Position numbers and translations under genes: made by a program. A stretch of DNA of 64,000 bases. Source: Streptomyces natalensis ATCC 27448. Lineage in GTDB: Bacteria > Actinomycetota > Actinomycetes > Streptomycetales > Streptomycetaceae. How positions within the stretch are numbered: the first letter of the stretch is position 1; each line of letters begins with the position of its first letter. A model generated the notes under the pieces. That model was given only the letters and a program-made list of their open reading frames with translations. It was not told where the DNA came from and did not search any database. The stretch covers positions 124,001-188,000 of the forward strand of contig NZ_JRKI01000063.1 in assembly GCF_000935125.1 (NCBI RefSeq). The letters are read 5' to 3'. This document shows positions 49,930-60,915 of the stretch, one piece after another.

Positions 49930-50487
49930 GTGGCATTCCAGCCGTGGCAGGGTGGGCAGCCCGTCCAGCCGGCGAATCAGATGCCGGCGATGCGTGCCTC
50001 GCACGCGGATCGCGAGCGTGCGGTCGATGTGCTCAAGGCCGGATTCGCCGAAGGGCGGCTCCAGCAGGCCGAGTACGAGCAGCGGATGGGCCGGGCGTAT
50101 CAGGCGCAGACCCATGCCGAGCTCCAGATGCTGGTGGCGGATCTGCCGCAGGGGCCGGTGCCGCAGGCACAGTTCCAGCCGCGGCCGGTGGTGCCGCCGA
50201 CGTTCATGCCGATGCCCGTGCAGATGCCGATGCAGATGCCCATGCCGATGCACACCAACAGCTCGGCGACCGGCGCACTGGTCTGCGGGATTCTTTCGCC
50301 GATGACCTGGGGGCTGTCGTCGATCCCGGCGGTCATTCTCGGCCACAAGGCGCGCGCCGAGATCCGCCGTACGGGCGAGCGCGGCGACGGTCAGGCGATC
50401 GCGGGCATCGTGATCGGCTGGCTGGGCATCGGCGGCTGGGCGCTGTTCCTGCTGCTGCTGGTGCTGATGGGGGTCGCGGGGCACTGA
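49930..50487 (+). CDS. DUF1707 and DUF4190 domain membrane protein
   Basis: The 185-residue product starts at GTG 49930 behind a GGGGGGAGG ribosome site; the open frame upstream is not conserved. Residues ~18-70 are a DUF1707 domain (M-R-A-S-H-A-D-R-E-R-A-V-D-V-L-K and E-Y-E-Q-R-M-G-R-A). A Met/Pro-rich linker follows (repeats of M-P-M-Q). A DUF4190 domain with two transmembrane helices closes the chain. DUF1707 heads occur on streptomycete membrane proteins of unknown function. It stands alone between rpoC and rpsL. Confidence 0.85.
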   Translation: MAFQPWQGGQPVQPANQMPAMRASHADRERAVDVLKAGFAEGRLQQAEYEQRMGRAYQAQTHAELQMLVADLPQGPVPQAQFQPRPVVPPTFMPMPVQMPMQMPMPMHTNSSATGALVCGILSPMTWGLSSIPAVILGHKARAEIRRTGERGDGQAIAGIVIGWLGIGGWALFLLLLVLMGVAGH

Positions 50488-50620
50488 CCGCCGTGACGGC
50501 CGCGGGCCGGCGGCGGTGTCCGCGGACGGCGTTCCGCCTTCTTCCCCAATACGTGCGATGCCACTACGGTGGCCGCATCGCCGTGACGAGTCCGGCGTGT
50601 CCTTCGCGTATGCATTTGTT

Positions 50621-50649
50621 TTGACCGTAGCCCATGCGGTAGGTACGCT
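50621..50649 (+). promoter_or_regulatory. Promoter of the str operon (rpsL-rpsG-fusA)
   Basis: TTGACC (50621-50626), 17 bp, TACGCT (50644-50649) match the vegetative sigma consensus closely. The transcript would have a leader of about 200 nt before rpsL. Confidence 0.75.
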
Positions 50650-50795
50650 CTGACCTTGTGCCTGGGGTGTCCCTGGCCTGCCGTGCGCGCATCCTCCTCA
50701 GGTTTCATCCTGGGAGTGCCGAGAGCGCGGAAGCCGGGTCTCGACACCGCAATCTGTCGCCTCTCTCGCTTGCGAGGGACCGGTCTACAGGATTC

Positions 50796-50820
50796 GACAC
50801 ACCCGACCGCGTGGGTCGGT
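50796..50820 (+). promoter_or_regulatory. Conserved hairpin element in the rpsL leader
   Basis: This 25-nt stretch contains CCCGACCGCGTGGGTCGG, a 6-bp stem CCGACC/GGTCGG with a GCGTG loop. A copy differing at one base of 25 occurs upstream of rpsJ (55557-55581). It lies 45 nt before the rpsL start. Confidence 0.8.
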
Positions 50821-50864
50821 GACGTTCCAGGTTAGTTGTACCGAGACAAGAAACCGGAGAAACG

Positions 50865-51236
<372 letters not shown>

Positions 51237-51238
51237 GA

Positions 51239-51709
51239 ATGCCTCGTAAGGGCCCCGCCCCGAAGCGCCCGGTCATCATCGACCCGGTCTACGGTTCTCC
51301 TCTGGTGACCTCCCTGATCAACAAGGTGCTGCTGAACGGCAAGCGCTCCACCGCCGAGCGCATCGTTTACGGCGCCATGGAGGGTCTGCGCGAGAAGACC
51401 GGTAACGACCCGGTCATCACGCTCAAGCGCGCGCTTGAGAACATCAAGCCGACCCTTGAGGTCAAGTCCCGCCGTGTCGGTGGCGCCACCTACCAGGTTC
51501 CGGTCGAGGTCAAGCCCGGCCGCGCCGCCACCCTGTCGCTCCGCTGGCTCGTGGGCTACTCCCGCGCCCGCCGCGAGAAGACCATGACCGAGCGCCTCAT
51601 GAACGAACTGCTCGACGCCTCCAACGGCCTCGGCGCTTCGGTCAAGAAGCGCGAGGACACGCACAAGATGGCCGAGTCCAACAAGGCCTTCGCGCACTAC
51701 CGCTGGTAG
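51239..51709 (+). CDS. rpsG: 30S ribosomal protein S7
   Basis: The 156-residue product opens M-P-R-K-G-P-A-P-K-R and has L-L-N-G-K-R-S-T-A-E-R-I-V-Y and the basic M-A-E-S-N-K-A-F-A-H-Y-R-W end. S7 nucleates assembly of the 30S head and can act as repressor of the str operon. It is nearly contiguous with rpsL. Confidence 0.97.
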   Translation: MPRKGPAPKRPVIIDPVYGSPLVTSLINKVLLNGKRSTAERIVYGAMEGLREKTGNDPVITLKRALENIKPTLEVKSRRVGGATYQVPVEVKPGRAATLSLRWLVGYSRARREKTMTERLMNELLDASNGLGASVKKREDTHKMAESNKAFAHYRW

Positions 51710-51748
51710 TCGCAACCCACATCGAGACCGAGAGAAGATTGAGCCGAT

Positions 51749-53869
<2,121 letters not shown>

Positions 53870-53913
53870 TCCCGTCTCCCGAGAGCCGGAACACGCTTTA
53901 GGCTTGACACCGT

Positions 53914-53956
53914 CTGACGGGGTAATCCCCGCAATCCGTGAGGATTGCCCCGTCAG
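53914..53956 (+). terminator. Partial terminator between fusA and tuf
   Basis: CTGACGGGGTAATC pairs with GATTGCCCCGTCAG (one wobble) around a 15-nt loop. A consensus TTGACA at 53904-53909 touches it, but no matching -10 box is seen at 16-18 bp; separate transcription of tuf from here is possible. Confidence 0.6.
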
Positions 53957-54027
53957 CCGGCACCCCAGCAAAGATCACCTGGCGCCGATGAGTAAGGCGT
54001 ACAGAACCACTCCACAGGAGGACCCCA

Positions 54028-55221
54028 GTGGCGAAGGCGAAGTTCGAGCGGACTAAGCCGCACGTCAACATCGGCACCATCGGTCACATTGACCACGGTA
54101 AGACGACCCTCACGGCCGCCATTACCAAGGTGCTGCATGACGCGTACCCGGACCTGAACGAGGCCTCGGCCTTCGACCAGATCGACAAGGCTCCTGAGGA
54201 GCGCCAGCGCGGTATCACCATCTCCATCGCGCACGTCGAGTACCAGACCGAGTCGCGTCACTACGCCCACGTCGACTGCCCCGGTCACGCGGACTACATC
54301 AAGAACATGATCACCGGTGCGGCGCAGATGGACGGCGCCATCCTGGTGGTCGCCGCCACCGACGGCCCGATGCCGCAGACCAAGGAGCACGTGCTCCTGG
54401 CCCGCCAGGTCGGCGTTCCGTACATCGTTGTCGCCCTGAACAAGGCCGACATGGTGGACGACGAGGAGATCCTGGAGCTCGTCGAGCTCGAGGTCCGTGA
54501 GCTCCTCTCCGAGTACGAGTTCCCGGGCGACGACGTTCCGGTCGTCAAGGTCTCGGCGCTCAAGGCGCTCGAGGGCGACAAGGAGTGGGGCAACTCCGTC
54601 CTCGAGCTGATGAAGGCCGTCGACGAGTCGATCCCGCAGCCCGAGCGTGACGTCGACAAGCCGTTCCTGATGCCGATCGAGGACGTCTTCACGATCACCG
54701 GCCGTGGCACCGTTGTCACCGGTCGTATCGAGCGTGGTGTCCTCAAGGTCAACGAGACCGTCGACATCATCGGCATCAAGACCGAGAAGACCACCACCAC
54801 GGTCACCGGTATCGAGATGTTCCGGAAGCTCCTCGACGAGGGCCAGGCCGGTGAGAACGTCGGTCTGCTGCTTCGCGGTATCAAGCGCGAGGACGTCGAG
54901 CGCGGCCAGGTCATCATCAAGCCGGGCTCGGTCACCCCGCACACCGAGTTCGAGGCGCAGGCCTACATCCTGTCCAAGGACGAGGGTGGCCGCCACACGC
55001 CGTTCTTCAACAACTACCGTCCGCAGTTCTACTTCCGTACGACTGACGTGACCGGTGTTGTGACCCTCCCCGAGGGCACCGAGATGGTCATGCCGGGCGA
55101 CAACACCGAGATGTCGGTCAGCCTGATCCAGCCGGTCGCCATGGAGGAGGGCCTGAAGTTCGCCATCCGTGAGGGTGGCCGGACCGTCGGCGCCGGCCAG
55201 GTCACCAAGATCAACAAGTAA
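54028..55221 (+). CDS. tuf: Elongation factor Tu
   Basis: The 397-residue GTPase starts at GTG 54028 after ACAGGAGGA. It has G-H-I-D-H-G-K-T-T-L-T, R-G-I-T-I-S-I-A-H-V-E-Y, D-C-P-G-H-A-D-Y-I-K-N-M and N-K-A-D-M. It delivers aminoacyl-tRNA. This is the major tuf1-type copy, judging by its str-operon position. Residues for kirromycin or GE2270 resistance were not assessed. Confidence 0.97.
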   Translation: MAKAKFERTKPHVNIGTIGHIDHGKTTLTAAITKVLHDAYPDLNEASAFDQIDKAPEERQRGITISIAHVEYQTESRHYAHVDCPGHADYIKNMITGAAQMDGAILVVAATDGPMPQTKEHVLLARQVGVPYIVVALNKADMVDDEEILELVELEVRELLSEYEFPGDDVPVVKVSALKALEGDKEWGNSVLELMKAVDESIPQPERDVDKPFLMPIEDVFTITGRGTVVTGRIERGVLKVNETVDIIGIKTEKTTTTVTGIEMFRKLLDEGQAGENVGLLLRGIKREDVERGQVIIKPGSVTPHTEFEAQAYILSKDEGGRHTPFFNNYRPQFYFRTTDVTGVVTLPEGTEMVMPGDNTEMSVSLIQPVAMEEGLKFAIREGGRTVGAGQVTKINK

Positions 55222-55255
55222 TTCTGTTGATCGGGGAGACCCGGTAGTAGCTCAA

Positions 55256-55295
55256 CAAGGAGCCCCGTCCACCATCAGGTGGGCGGGGCTCCTTG
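55256..55295 (+). terminator. Terminator after tuf
   Basis: An 18-bp stem with one wobble (left arm CAAGGAGCCCCGTCCACC, loop ATCA) separates the str from the S10 operon. Confidence 0.92.
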
Positions 55296-55641
55296 ACAGT
55301 TCGGCCCCGATTGGCCTTACGCGTCCCGGGTATGGCACACTGTCCAGGTTGCTCGGTTGAGTGCCGATGCTGCGCGCCTCCCGCCGGGAGGACCGGAAGC
55401 GAGTCCCAGGTATTCGTCGTCCCTTCTCAGGGGCGGAAGTACGGGAATCTTCCGGGAAGCGTCAGCGGGGTGCCTCGGCCAGGCGCCCGGCGGGTGTTCT
55501 TCCCCCACTTTCTCCTTCTTGAAGGATCTCTTTGCGGAGATTTACGAGAAGGGGCGCGACACGCCCGACCGCGTGGGTCGGAGAAGAACGCGAACCTTCC
55601 GGGTCCCAGAGCGTTACGAGAGACAGGACTACGAAGTAGCC
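55296..55641 (+). other. Long untranslated leader of the S10 operon
   Basis: This 346-nt stretch is without a recognisable gene. A consensus TTGACA (55293-55298) overlaps the tuf terminator, but no clear -10 follows at normal spacing; a TATGGC at 55331 is an imperfect alternative. The hairpin element shared with the rpsL leader lies at 55557-55581. In other bacteria the S10 leader is the target of autoregulation by L4. Confidence 0.6.
55557..55581 (+). promoter_or_regulatory. Conserved hairpin element in the rpsJ leader
   Basis: It contains CCCGACCGCGTGGGTCGG and matches the rpsL leader element (50796-50820) at 24 of 25 positions. It lies 61 nt before the rpsJ start. Confidence 0.8.
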
Positions 55642-55950
55642 ATGGCGGGACAGAAGATCCGCATCCGGCTCAAGGCCTACGACCACGAGGTCATCGACAC
55701 TTCGGCGAAGAAGATCGTCGAGACGGTGACCCGCACTGGTGCGTCGGTCGCGGGCCCGGTGCCGCTGCCCACTGAAAAGAACGTGTACTGCGTCATCAAG
55801 TCGCCGCACAAGTACAAGGACTCGCGCGAGCACTTCGAGATGCGCACGCACAAGCGCCTGATCGACATCCTCGACCCGACGCCGAAGACCGTTGACTCCC
55901 TGATGCGACTCGACCTCCCGGCCGGTGTCGACATCGAGATCAAGCTCTGA
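55642..55950 (+). CDS. rpsJ: 30S ribosomal protein S10
   Basis: The 102-residue product from ATG 55642 opens M-A-G-Q-K-I-R-I-R-L-K-A-Y-D-H and has S-P-H-K-Y-K-D-S-R-E-H-F-E-M-R-T-H-K. S10 is part of the 30S head and also of transcription antitermination complexes with NusB/NusG. It heads the S10 operon. Confidence 0.97.
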   Translation: MAGQKIRIRLKAYDHEVIDTSAKKIVETVTRTGASVAGPVPLPTEKNVYCVIKSPHKYKDSREHFEMRTHKRLIDILDPTPKTVDSLMRLDLPAGVDIEIKL

Positions 55951-55968
55951 AGGCCGGTGATCTGAGAG

Positions 55969-56613
55969 ATGGCTAAGCAGATCAAGGGCATCCTGGGCGA
56001 GAAGCTCGGCATGACGCAGGTGTGGGACGAGAACAACCGTGTTGTTCCGGTCACCGTCGTCAAGGCCGGGCCCTGTGTCGTTACCCAGGTGCGCACCAAT
56101 GACCAGGACGGTTACGACTCCGTCCAGATCGCCTTCGGCGAGATCGACCCGCGCAAGGTGAACAAGCCCCTCAAGGGCCACTTCGCCAAGGCCGACGTCA
56201 CCCCCCGTCGTCACCTCGTCGAGGTCCGTACCGCTGACGCCAGCGAGTACTCCCTCGGCCAGGAGCTGACCGCCGAGACCTTCGAGTCCGGCGTCAAGGT
56301 GGACGTGACCGGCAAGAGCAAGGGCAAGGGCTTCGCCGGTGTCATGAAGCGTCATGGCTTCCACGGCGGCAAGGCCTCGCACGGTGCCCACCGCGTGCAC
56401 CGCAAGCCTGGCTCCATCGGTGGCTGCGCCACCCCGGGCCGCGTGTTCAAGGGCATGCGGATGGCCGGCCGTATGGGCAATGAGCGGGTCACCACCCAGA
56501 ACCTGACCGTCCACGCCGTTGACGCGGAGAAGGGTCTGCTGCTCATCAAGGGCGCAGTTCCTGGTCCGAACGGCGGCCTCGTCCTGGTCCGTACCGCGGC
56601 CAAGGGGGCCTGA
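55969..56613 (+). CDS. rplC: 50S ribosomal protein L3
   Basis: The 214-residue product opens with K-G-I-L-G-E-K-L-G-M-T-Q-V-W and has K-G-K-G-F-A-G-V-M-K-R-H-G-F and G-S-I-G-G-C-A-T-P-G-R-V-F-K-G-M-R-M-A-G. L3 is a primary 23S-binding protein near the peptidyl transferase centre. It follows rpsJ by 18 nt. Confidence 0.97.
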   Translation: MAKQIKGILGEKLGMTQVWDENNRVVPVTVVKAGPCVVTQVRTNDQDGYDSVQIAFGEIDPRKVNKPLKGHFAKADVTPRRHLVEVRTADASEYSLGQELTAETFESGVKVDVTGKSKGKGFAGVMKRHGFHGGKASHGAHRVHRKPGSIGGCATPGRVFKGMRMAGRMGNERVTTQNLTVHAVDAEKGLLLIKGAVPGPNGGLVLVRTAAKGA

Positions 56614-56621
56614 GGTAACCG

Positions 56622-57278
56622 ATGAGCACCATTGACATCCTTTCGCCGGCAGGCGACAAGGCCGGGACCGTCGAGCTCCCCACGGAGATCTTCGACGTCG
56701 AGAAGATCAGCATCCCGCTGATCCACCAGGTCGTTGTCGCACAGCTGGCCGCTGCCCGTCAGGGCACGCACAAGACCAAGACTCGCGGCGAGGTCCGCGG
56801 CGGTGGCAAGAAGCCTTACCGCCAGAAGGGCACCGGCCGCGCGCGCCAGGGTTCGACCCGTGCGCCGCAGTTCGCCGGCGGTGGCGTCGTCCACGGCCCC
56901 GTGCCGCGTGACTACTCGCAGCGGACCCCGAAGAAGATGAAGGCCGCGGCCCTGCGCCACGCCCTCACCGACCGGGCCCGCAACAGCCGCATCCACGTCG
57001 TTTCCGGCGTGGTGGAGGGCGCGGTGTCCACCAAGGCCGCCAAGACGCTGTTCGGCAAGATCTCGGAGCGCAAGAACCTGCTCCTGGTCGTCGACCGCGC
57101 CGACGAGGCCGCGTGGCTCTCCGCCCGCAACCTGCCCCAGGTTCACATCCTGGAGCCGGGCCAGCTGAACACGTACGACGTGCTCGTCTCCGACGACGTG
57201 GTCTTCACCAAGGCCGCCTTCGAGTCCTTCGTGTCTGGCCCCAAGGCCAACGCTGAGACCGAAGGGAGCGACGCCTGA
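56622..57278 (+). CDS. rplD: 50S ribosomal protein L4
   Basis: The 218-residue product has the long loop G-G-G-K-K-P-Y-R-Q-K-G-T-G-R-A-R-Q-G-S that lines the exit tunnel and, when altered, gives macrolide resistance; here it looks normal. In E. coli L4 represses the S10 operon. The stop overlaps rplW (TGATG). Confidence 0.97.
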   Translation: MSTIDILSPAGDKAGTVELPTEIFDVEKISIPLIHQVVVAQLAAARQGTHKTKTRGEVRGGGKKPYRQKGTGRARQGSTRAPQFAGGGVVHGPVPRDYSQRTPKKMKAAALRHALTDRARNSRIHVVSGVVEGAVSTKAAKTLFGKISERKNLLLVVDRADEAAWLSARNLPQVHILEPGQLNTYDVLVSDDVVFTKAAFESFVSGPKANAETEGSDA

Positions 57279-57601
57279 TGACTGAGGCCGTCGTCACCAG
57301 CAAGACCTTCACGGACCCCCGTGACGTGCTGAAGAAGCCCGTCGTGTCCGAGAAGAGCTACGCGCTGCTGGACGAGAACAAGTACACGTTCATCGTCGAC
57401 CCGCGCGCCAACAAGACCCAGATCAAGCAGGCCGTCGAGGCGGTCTTCTCGGTCAAGGTCACCGGGGTCAACACGATCAACCGGCAGGGCAAGCGCAAGC
57501 GCACCCGCACCGGTTTCGGTAAGCGCGCGAACACCAAGCGTGCCATCGTGACCCTCGCCGAGGGCGACCGTATCGACATCTTCGGCGGTCCGACCGCCTA
57601 A
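57278..57601 (+). CDS. rplW: 50S ribosomal protein L23
   Basis: The 107-residue product has P-V-V-S-E-K-S-Y-A-L-L-D-E-N-K-Y-T-F and the loop K-R-K-R-T-R-T-G-F-G-K-R. L23 lies at the tunnel exit and docks trigger factor and SRP. It is coupled to rplD. Confidence 0.96.
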   Translation: MTEAVVTSKTFTDPRDVLKKPVVSEKSYALLDENKYTFIVDPRANKTQIKQAVEAVFSVKVTGVNTINRQGKRKRTRTGFGKRANTKRAIVTLAEGDRIDIFGGPTA

Positions 57602-57641
57602 GGGCGGTCCGGATCGTCCGAAATCGGACGAGGACTGAGAA

Positions 57642-58478
57642 ATGGGTATCCGCAAGTACAAGCCGACGACCCCGGGCCGTCGTGGCTCCAGCGTCGCCGA
57701 CTTTGTCGAGATCACGCGGTCCACGCCGGAGAAGTCGCTGGTCCGCCCGCTGCACAGCAAGGGCGGCCGTAACAACGCCGGTCGTGTGACCGTTCGCCAC
57801 CAGGGCGGTGGCCACAAGCGCGCCTACCGAGTGATCGACTTCCGTCGTCACGACAAGGACGGCGTGCCGGCCAAGGTCGCGCACATCGAGTACGACCCGA
57901 ACCGCACCGCGCGCATCGCGCTGCTGCACTACGCAGACGGTGAGAAGCGCTACATCATCGCGCCCCGCGGCCTGGCCCAGGGTGCTCGGATTGAGAACGG
58001 CCCTGGCGCCGACATCAAGCCGGGCAACAACCTGCCGCTGCGCCACATCCCCGTGGGTACGACGATCCACGCGATCGAGCTGCGTCCGGGCGGCGGTGCG
58101 AAGTTCGCCCGCTCGGCCGGTGCCTCCGTGCAGCTGCTGGCGAAGGAGGGCGCAATGGCCCACCTTCGTATGCCGTCCGGTGAGATCCGCCTGGTCGACG
58201 TCCGCTGCCGCGCCACTGTTGGCGAGGTCGGCAACGCCGAGCAGTCGAACATCAACTGGGGCAAGGCCGGCCGTATGCGCTGGAAGGGCGTCCGCCCGAC
58301 CGTGCGTGGTGTCGTGATGAACCCGGTCGACCACCCGCACGGTGGTGGTGAGGGCAAGACCTCCGGTGGTCGCCACCCGGTCTCGCCCTGGGGCCAGAAG
58401 GAGGGTCGTACTCGCTCGCCGAAGAAGGCAAGCAACAAGTACATCGTCCGCCGCCGCAAGACGAACAAGAAGCGCTAG
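57642..58478 (+). CDS. rplB: 50S ribosomal protein L2
   Basis: The 278-residue product has Y-K-P-T-T-P-G-R-R-G-S-S, the conserved M-N-P-V-D-H-P-H-G-G-G-E-G-K motif with the functionally important His, and a basic tail K-T-N-K-K-R. L2 supports peptidyl transfer and subunit joining. Confidence 0.97.
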   Translation: MGIRKYKPTTPGRRGSSVADFVEITRSTPEKSLVRPLHSKGGRNNAGRVTVRHQGGGHKRAYRVIDFRRHDKDGVPAKVAHIEYDPNRTARIALLHYADGEKRYIIAPRGLAQGARIENGPGADIKPGNNLPLRHIPVGTTIHAIELRPGGGAKFARSAGASVQLLAKEGAMAHLRMPSGEIRLVDVRCRATVGEVGNAEQSNINWGKAGRMRWKGVRPTVRGVVMNPVDHPHGGGEGKTSGGRHPVSPWGQKEGRTRSPKKASNKYIVRRRKTNKKR

Positions 58479-58490
58479 GAGCGGGTTTAG

Positions 58491-58772
58491 ATGCCGCGCA
58501 GTCTCAAGAAGGGGCCCTTCGTCGACGACCACCTTTCCAAGAAGGTGGACGTTCAGAACGATGCAGGCACCAAGAACGTCATCAAGACCTGGTCCCGCCG
58601 CTCCATGATCGTCCCGGCCATGCTCGGCCACACGATCGCGGTGCACGACGGCCGCAAGCACGTCCCGGTGTTCGTCACCGAGTCGATGGTCGGCCACAAG
58701 CTCGGCGAGTTTGCGCCGACCCGCACCTTCCGCGGCCACGAGAAGGACGACCGCAAGTCGCGGCGTCGTTGA
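58491..58772 (+). CDS. rpsS: 30S ribosomal protein S19
   Basis: The 93-residue product opens M-P-R-S-L-K-K-G-P-F-V-D and has H-N-G-R-like H-D-G-R-K-H-V-P-V-F-V-T-E-S-M-V-G-H-K-L-G-E-F-A-P-T-R-T-F. It pairs with S13 in the 30S head. It follows rplB by 12 nt. Confidence 0.97.
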   Translation: MPRSLKKGPFVDDHLSKKVDVQNDAGTKNVIKTWSRRSMIVPAMLGHTIAVHDGRKHVPVFVTESMVGHKLGEFAPTRTFRGHEKDDRKSRRR

Positions 58773-58815
58773 TCGGCGGAGTGCGAAGACTATGACTGAC
58801 ACCGAAGGGACAACC

Positions 58816-59163
58816 ATGGAAGCCAGGGCCCAGGCGCGGTACATCCGCGTCACGCCCATGAAGGCCCGCCGCGTGGTGGACCTTATCCGTGGCATGGATG
58901 CCACGGAGGCTCAGGCGGTCCTGCGTTTCGCCCCGCAGGCCGCGAGCGTGCCGGTTGGCAAGGTGCTGGACAGCGCCATTGCCAACGCCGCGCACAACTA
59001 CGACCACACGGACGCCTCCTCGCTGGTTATCAGCGAGGCGTACGTCGACGAGGGCCCGACCCTGAAGCGGTTCCGTCCGCGTGCTCAGGGCCGTGCCTAC
59101 CGGATCCGCAAGCGGACCAGCCACATCACCGTGGTCGTCAGCAGCAAGGAAGGAACCCGGTAA
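58816..59163 (+). CDS. rplV: 50S ribosomal protein L22
   Basis: The 115-residue product begins M-E-A-R-A-Q-A-R-Y-I-R-V-T-P-M-K at ATG 58816, with GAAGGGA ahead of it; an in-frame ATG at 58792 would add eight residues and is less likely. It has the tunnel loop R-F-R-P-R-A-Q-G-R-A-Y-R-I-R-K-R. The stop overlaps the rpsC start (TAATG). Confidence 0.95.
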   Translation: MEARAQARYIRVTPMKARRVVDLIRGMDATEAQAVLRFAPQAASVPVGKVLDSAIANAAHNYDHTDASSLVISEAYVDEGPTLKRFRPRAQGRAYRIRKRTSHITVVVSSKEGTR

Positions 59164-59981
59164 TGGGCCAGAAGGTAAACCCGCACGGGTTCCGGCTCGG
59201 CATCACCACCGACTTCAAGTCGCGTTGGTACGCCGACAAGCTGTACAAGGACTACGTCAAGGAAGACGTCGCCATTCGTCGCATGATGACGAAGGGCATG
59301 GAGCGCGCCGGTATCTCGAAGGTTGAGATCGAGCGCACCCGTGAGCGCGTCCGCGTTGACATCCACACCGCTCGTCCGGGCATCGTCATCGGCCGCCGCG
59401 GCGCCGAGGCCGACCGCATCCGCGGCGAGCTGGAGAAGCTGACCGGCAAGCAGGTTCAGCTGAACATCCTCGAGGTCAAGAACCCCGAGACCGATGCTCA
59501 GCTGGTCGCCCAGGCCGTCGCCGAGCAGCTGTCCTCCCGCGTCTCCTTCCGTCGCGCCATGCGTAAGAGCATGCAGTCGACGATGAAGGCCGGCGCCAAG
59601 GGCATCAAGATCCAGTGCGGTGGCCGTCTCGGCGGCGCCGAGATGTCCCGCTCGGAGTTCTACCGCGAGGGCCGTGTGCCCCTGCACACGCTCCGCGCGA
59701 ACGTCGACTACGGCTTCTTCGAGGCCAAGACCACCTTCGGTCGCATCGGCGTGAAGGTCTGGATCTACAAGGGCGACGTCAAGAACATCGCCGAGGTGCG
59801 CGCGGAGAACGCCGCGGCCCGTGCGGGTAACCGCCCGGCCCGTGGTGGCAACGAGCGCCCCCGTCGCGGTGGCGAGCGTGGCGGCCGCGGCCGCAAGCCG
59901 CAGCAGAGCGCCGCAGCCGAGGCCCCCAAGGCCGAGGCCGCTGCCGCTGCTCCGGCGGAGACCCCCGGAACGGAGGCCTGA
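59163..59981 (+). CDS. rpsC: 30S ribosomal protein S3
   Basis: The 272-residue product has the KH-type motif V-I-G-R-R-G-A-E-A-D-R-I-R and C-terminal G-R-I-G-V-K-V-W-I-Y-K-G-D. The last ~60 residues are an Arg/Gly then Ala/Pro/Glu-rich tail, usual for actinobacterial S3 and absent from E. coli S3. S3 helps unwind mRNA at the entry site. Confidence 0.96.
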   Translation: MGQKVNPHGFRLGITTDFKSRWYADKLYKDYVKEDVAIRRMMTKGMERAGISKVEIERTRERVRVDIHTARPGIVIGRRGAEADRIRGELEKLTGKQVQLNILEVKNPETDAQLVAQAVAEQLSSRVSFRRAMRKSMQSTMKAGAKGIKIQCGGRLGGAEMSRSEFYREGRVPLHTLRANVDYGFFEAKTTFGRIGVKVWIYKGDVKNIAEVRAENAAARAGNRPARGGNERPRRGGERGGRGRKPQQSAAAEAPKAEAAAAAPAETPGTEA

Positions 59982-59986
59982 CCGAC

Positions 59987-60406
59987 ATGCTGATCCCTCG
60001 CAGGGTCAAGCACCGCAAGCAGCACCACCCGAAGCGCAACGGCATGGCCAAGGGTGGCACCGAGCTGGCCTTCGGTGAGTACGGAATCCAGGCCGTCACC
60101 CCGGCCTACGTGACGAACCGGCAGATCGAGTCCGCTCGTATTGCCATGACCCGTCACATCAAGCGTGGCGGCAAGGTCTGGATCAACATTTACCCGGACC
60201 GCCCGCTGACGAAGAAGCCTGCCGAGACCCGCATGGGTTCCGGTAAGGGTTCTCCGGAGTGGTGGGTCGCGAACGTCAAGCCCGGTCGGGTGATGTTCGA
60301 GCTGTCCTTCCCGAACGAGAAGGTTGCTAAGGAGGCGCTGACCCGCGCCGCCCACAAGCTTCCGATGAAGTGCCGCATCGTTCGGCGCGAGGCAGGTGAA
60401 TCGTGA
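59987..60406 (+). CDS. rplP: 50S ribosomal protein L16
   Basis: The 139-residue product opens M-L-I-P-R-R-V-K-H-R-K-Q-H-H-P-K and has G-K-G-S-P-E-W-W-V-A-N-V-K-P-G-R. L16 binds near the A site and is a target of evernimicin-type resistance. It overlaps rpmC (TGATG). Confidence 0.97.
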   Translation: MLIPRRVKHRKQHHPKRNGMAKGGTELAFGEYGIQAVTPAYVTNRQIESARIAMTRHIKRGGKVWINIYPDRPLTKKPAETRMGSGKGSPEWWVANVKPGRVMFELSFPNEKVAKEALTRAAHKLPMKCRIVRREAGES

Positions 60407-60630
60407 TGTCGGCCGTTACCAAGGCGTCCGAGCTGCGCGAGCTGAACGACGAGGACCTCGTCGCCAAGCTCCGTGAGGCCAAGGAAGAGCTGTTCAACCT
60501 CCGCTTCCAGGCGGCGACCGGACAGCTCGAGAACCACGGCCGGCTGAAGGCCGTCCGCAAGGACATCGCCCGGATCTACACCCTGATGCGTGAGCGTGAG
60601 CTGGGCATCGAGACGGTGGAGAGCGCCTGA
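60406..60630 (+). CDS. rpmC: 50S ribosomal protein L29
   Basis: The 74-residue product starts at ATG 60406 (a GTG one codon earlier is also in frame). It has E-L-R-E-L-N-D-E-D-L and the helix F-N-L-R-F-Q-A-A-T-G-Q-L-E-N. L29 lies near the tunnel exit. The stop overlaps rpsQ (TGATG). Confidence 0.96.
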   Translation: MSAVTKASELRELNDEDLVAKLREAKEELFNLRFQAATGQLENHGRLKAVRKDIARIYTLMRERELGIETVESA

Positions 60631-60911
60631 TGAGCGAGAAGAATGTGACTGAGACGAACGAGCGCGGTTTCCGCAAGACCCGTGAGGGTCTCGTCGTCAG
60701 CGACAAGATGGACAAGACCGTCGTCGTCGCTGTCGAGGACCGTGTCAAGCACGCGCTGTACGGCAAGGTCATCCGCCGTACCAACAAGCTCAAGGCGCAC
60801 GACGAGCAGAACGCTGCCGGTGTCGGCGACCGCGTCCTCCTGATGGAGACCCGGCCGCTGTCCGCCACCAAGCGCTGGCGCATCGTCGAGATCCTCGAGA
60901 AGGCCAAGTAA
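60630..60911 (+). CDS. rpsQ: 30S ribosomal protein S17
   Basis: The 93-residue product has the OB-fold pattern G-L-V-V-S-D-K-M-D-K-T-V-V-V, K-A-H-D-E and I-M-E-T-R-P-L-S-like M-E-T-R-P-L-S-A-T-K-R-W-R. It is the last gene of the S10 block; a 99-nt gap holding two palindromes follows. Confidence 0.97.
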   Translation: MSEKNVTETNERGFRKTREGLVVSDKMDKTVVVAVEDRVKHALYGKVIRRTNKLKAHDEQNAAGVGDRVLLMETRPLSATKRWRIVEILEKAK

Positions 60912-60915
60912 TCCC

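Larger units (their letters stand above)
50488..50864 (+). other. rpsL promoter and leader region
   Basis: The 377-nt gap before rpsL contains a clear promoter (50621-50649) and a hairpin element (50796-50820), annotated separately. No open frame here looks coding. Confidence 0.8.
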
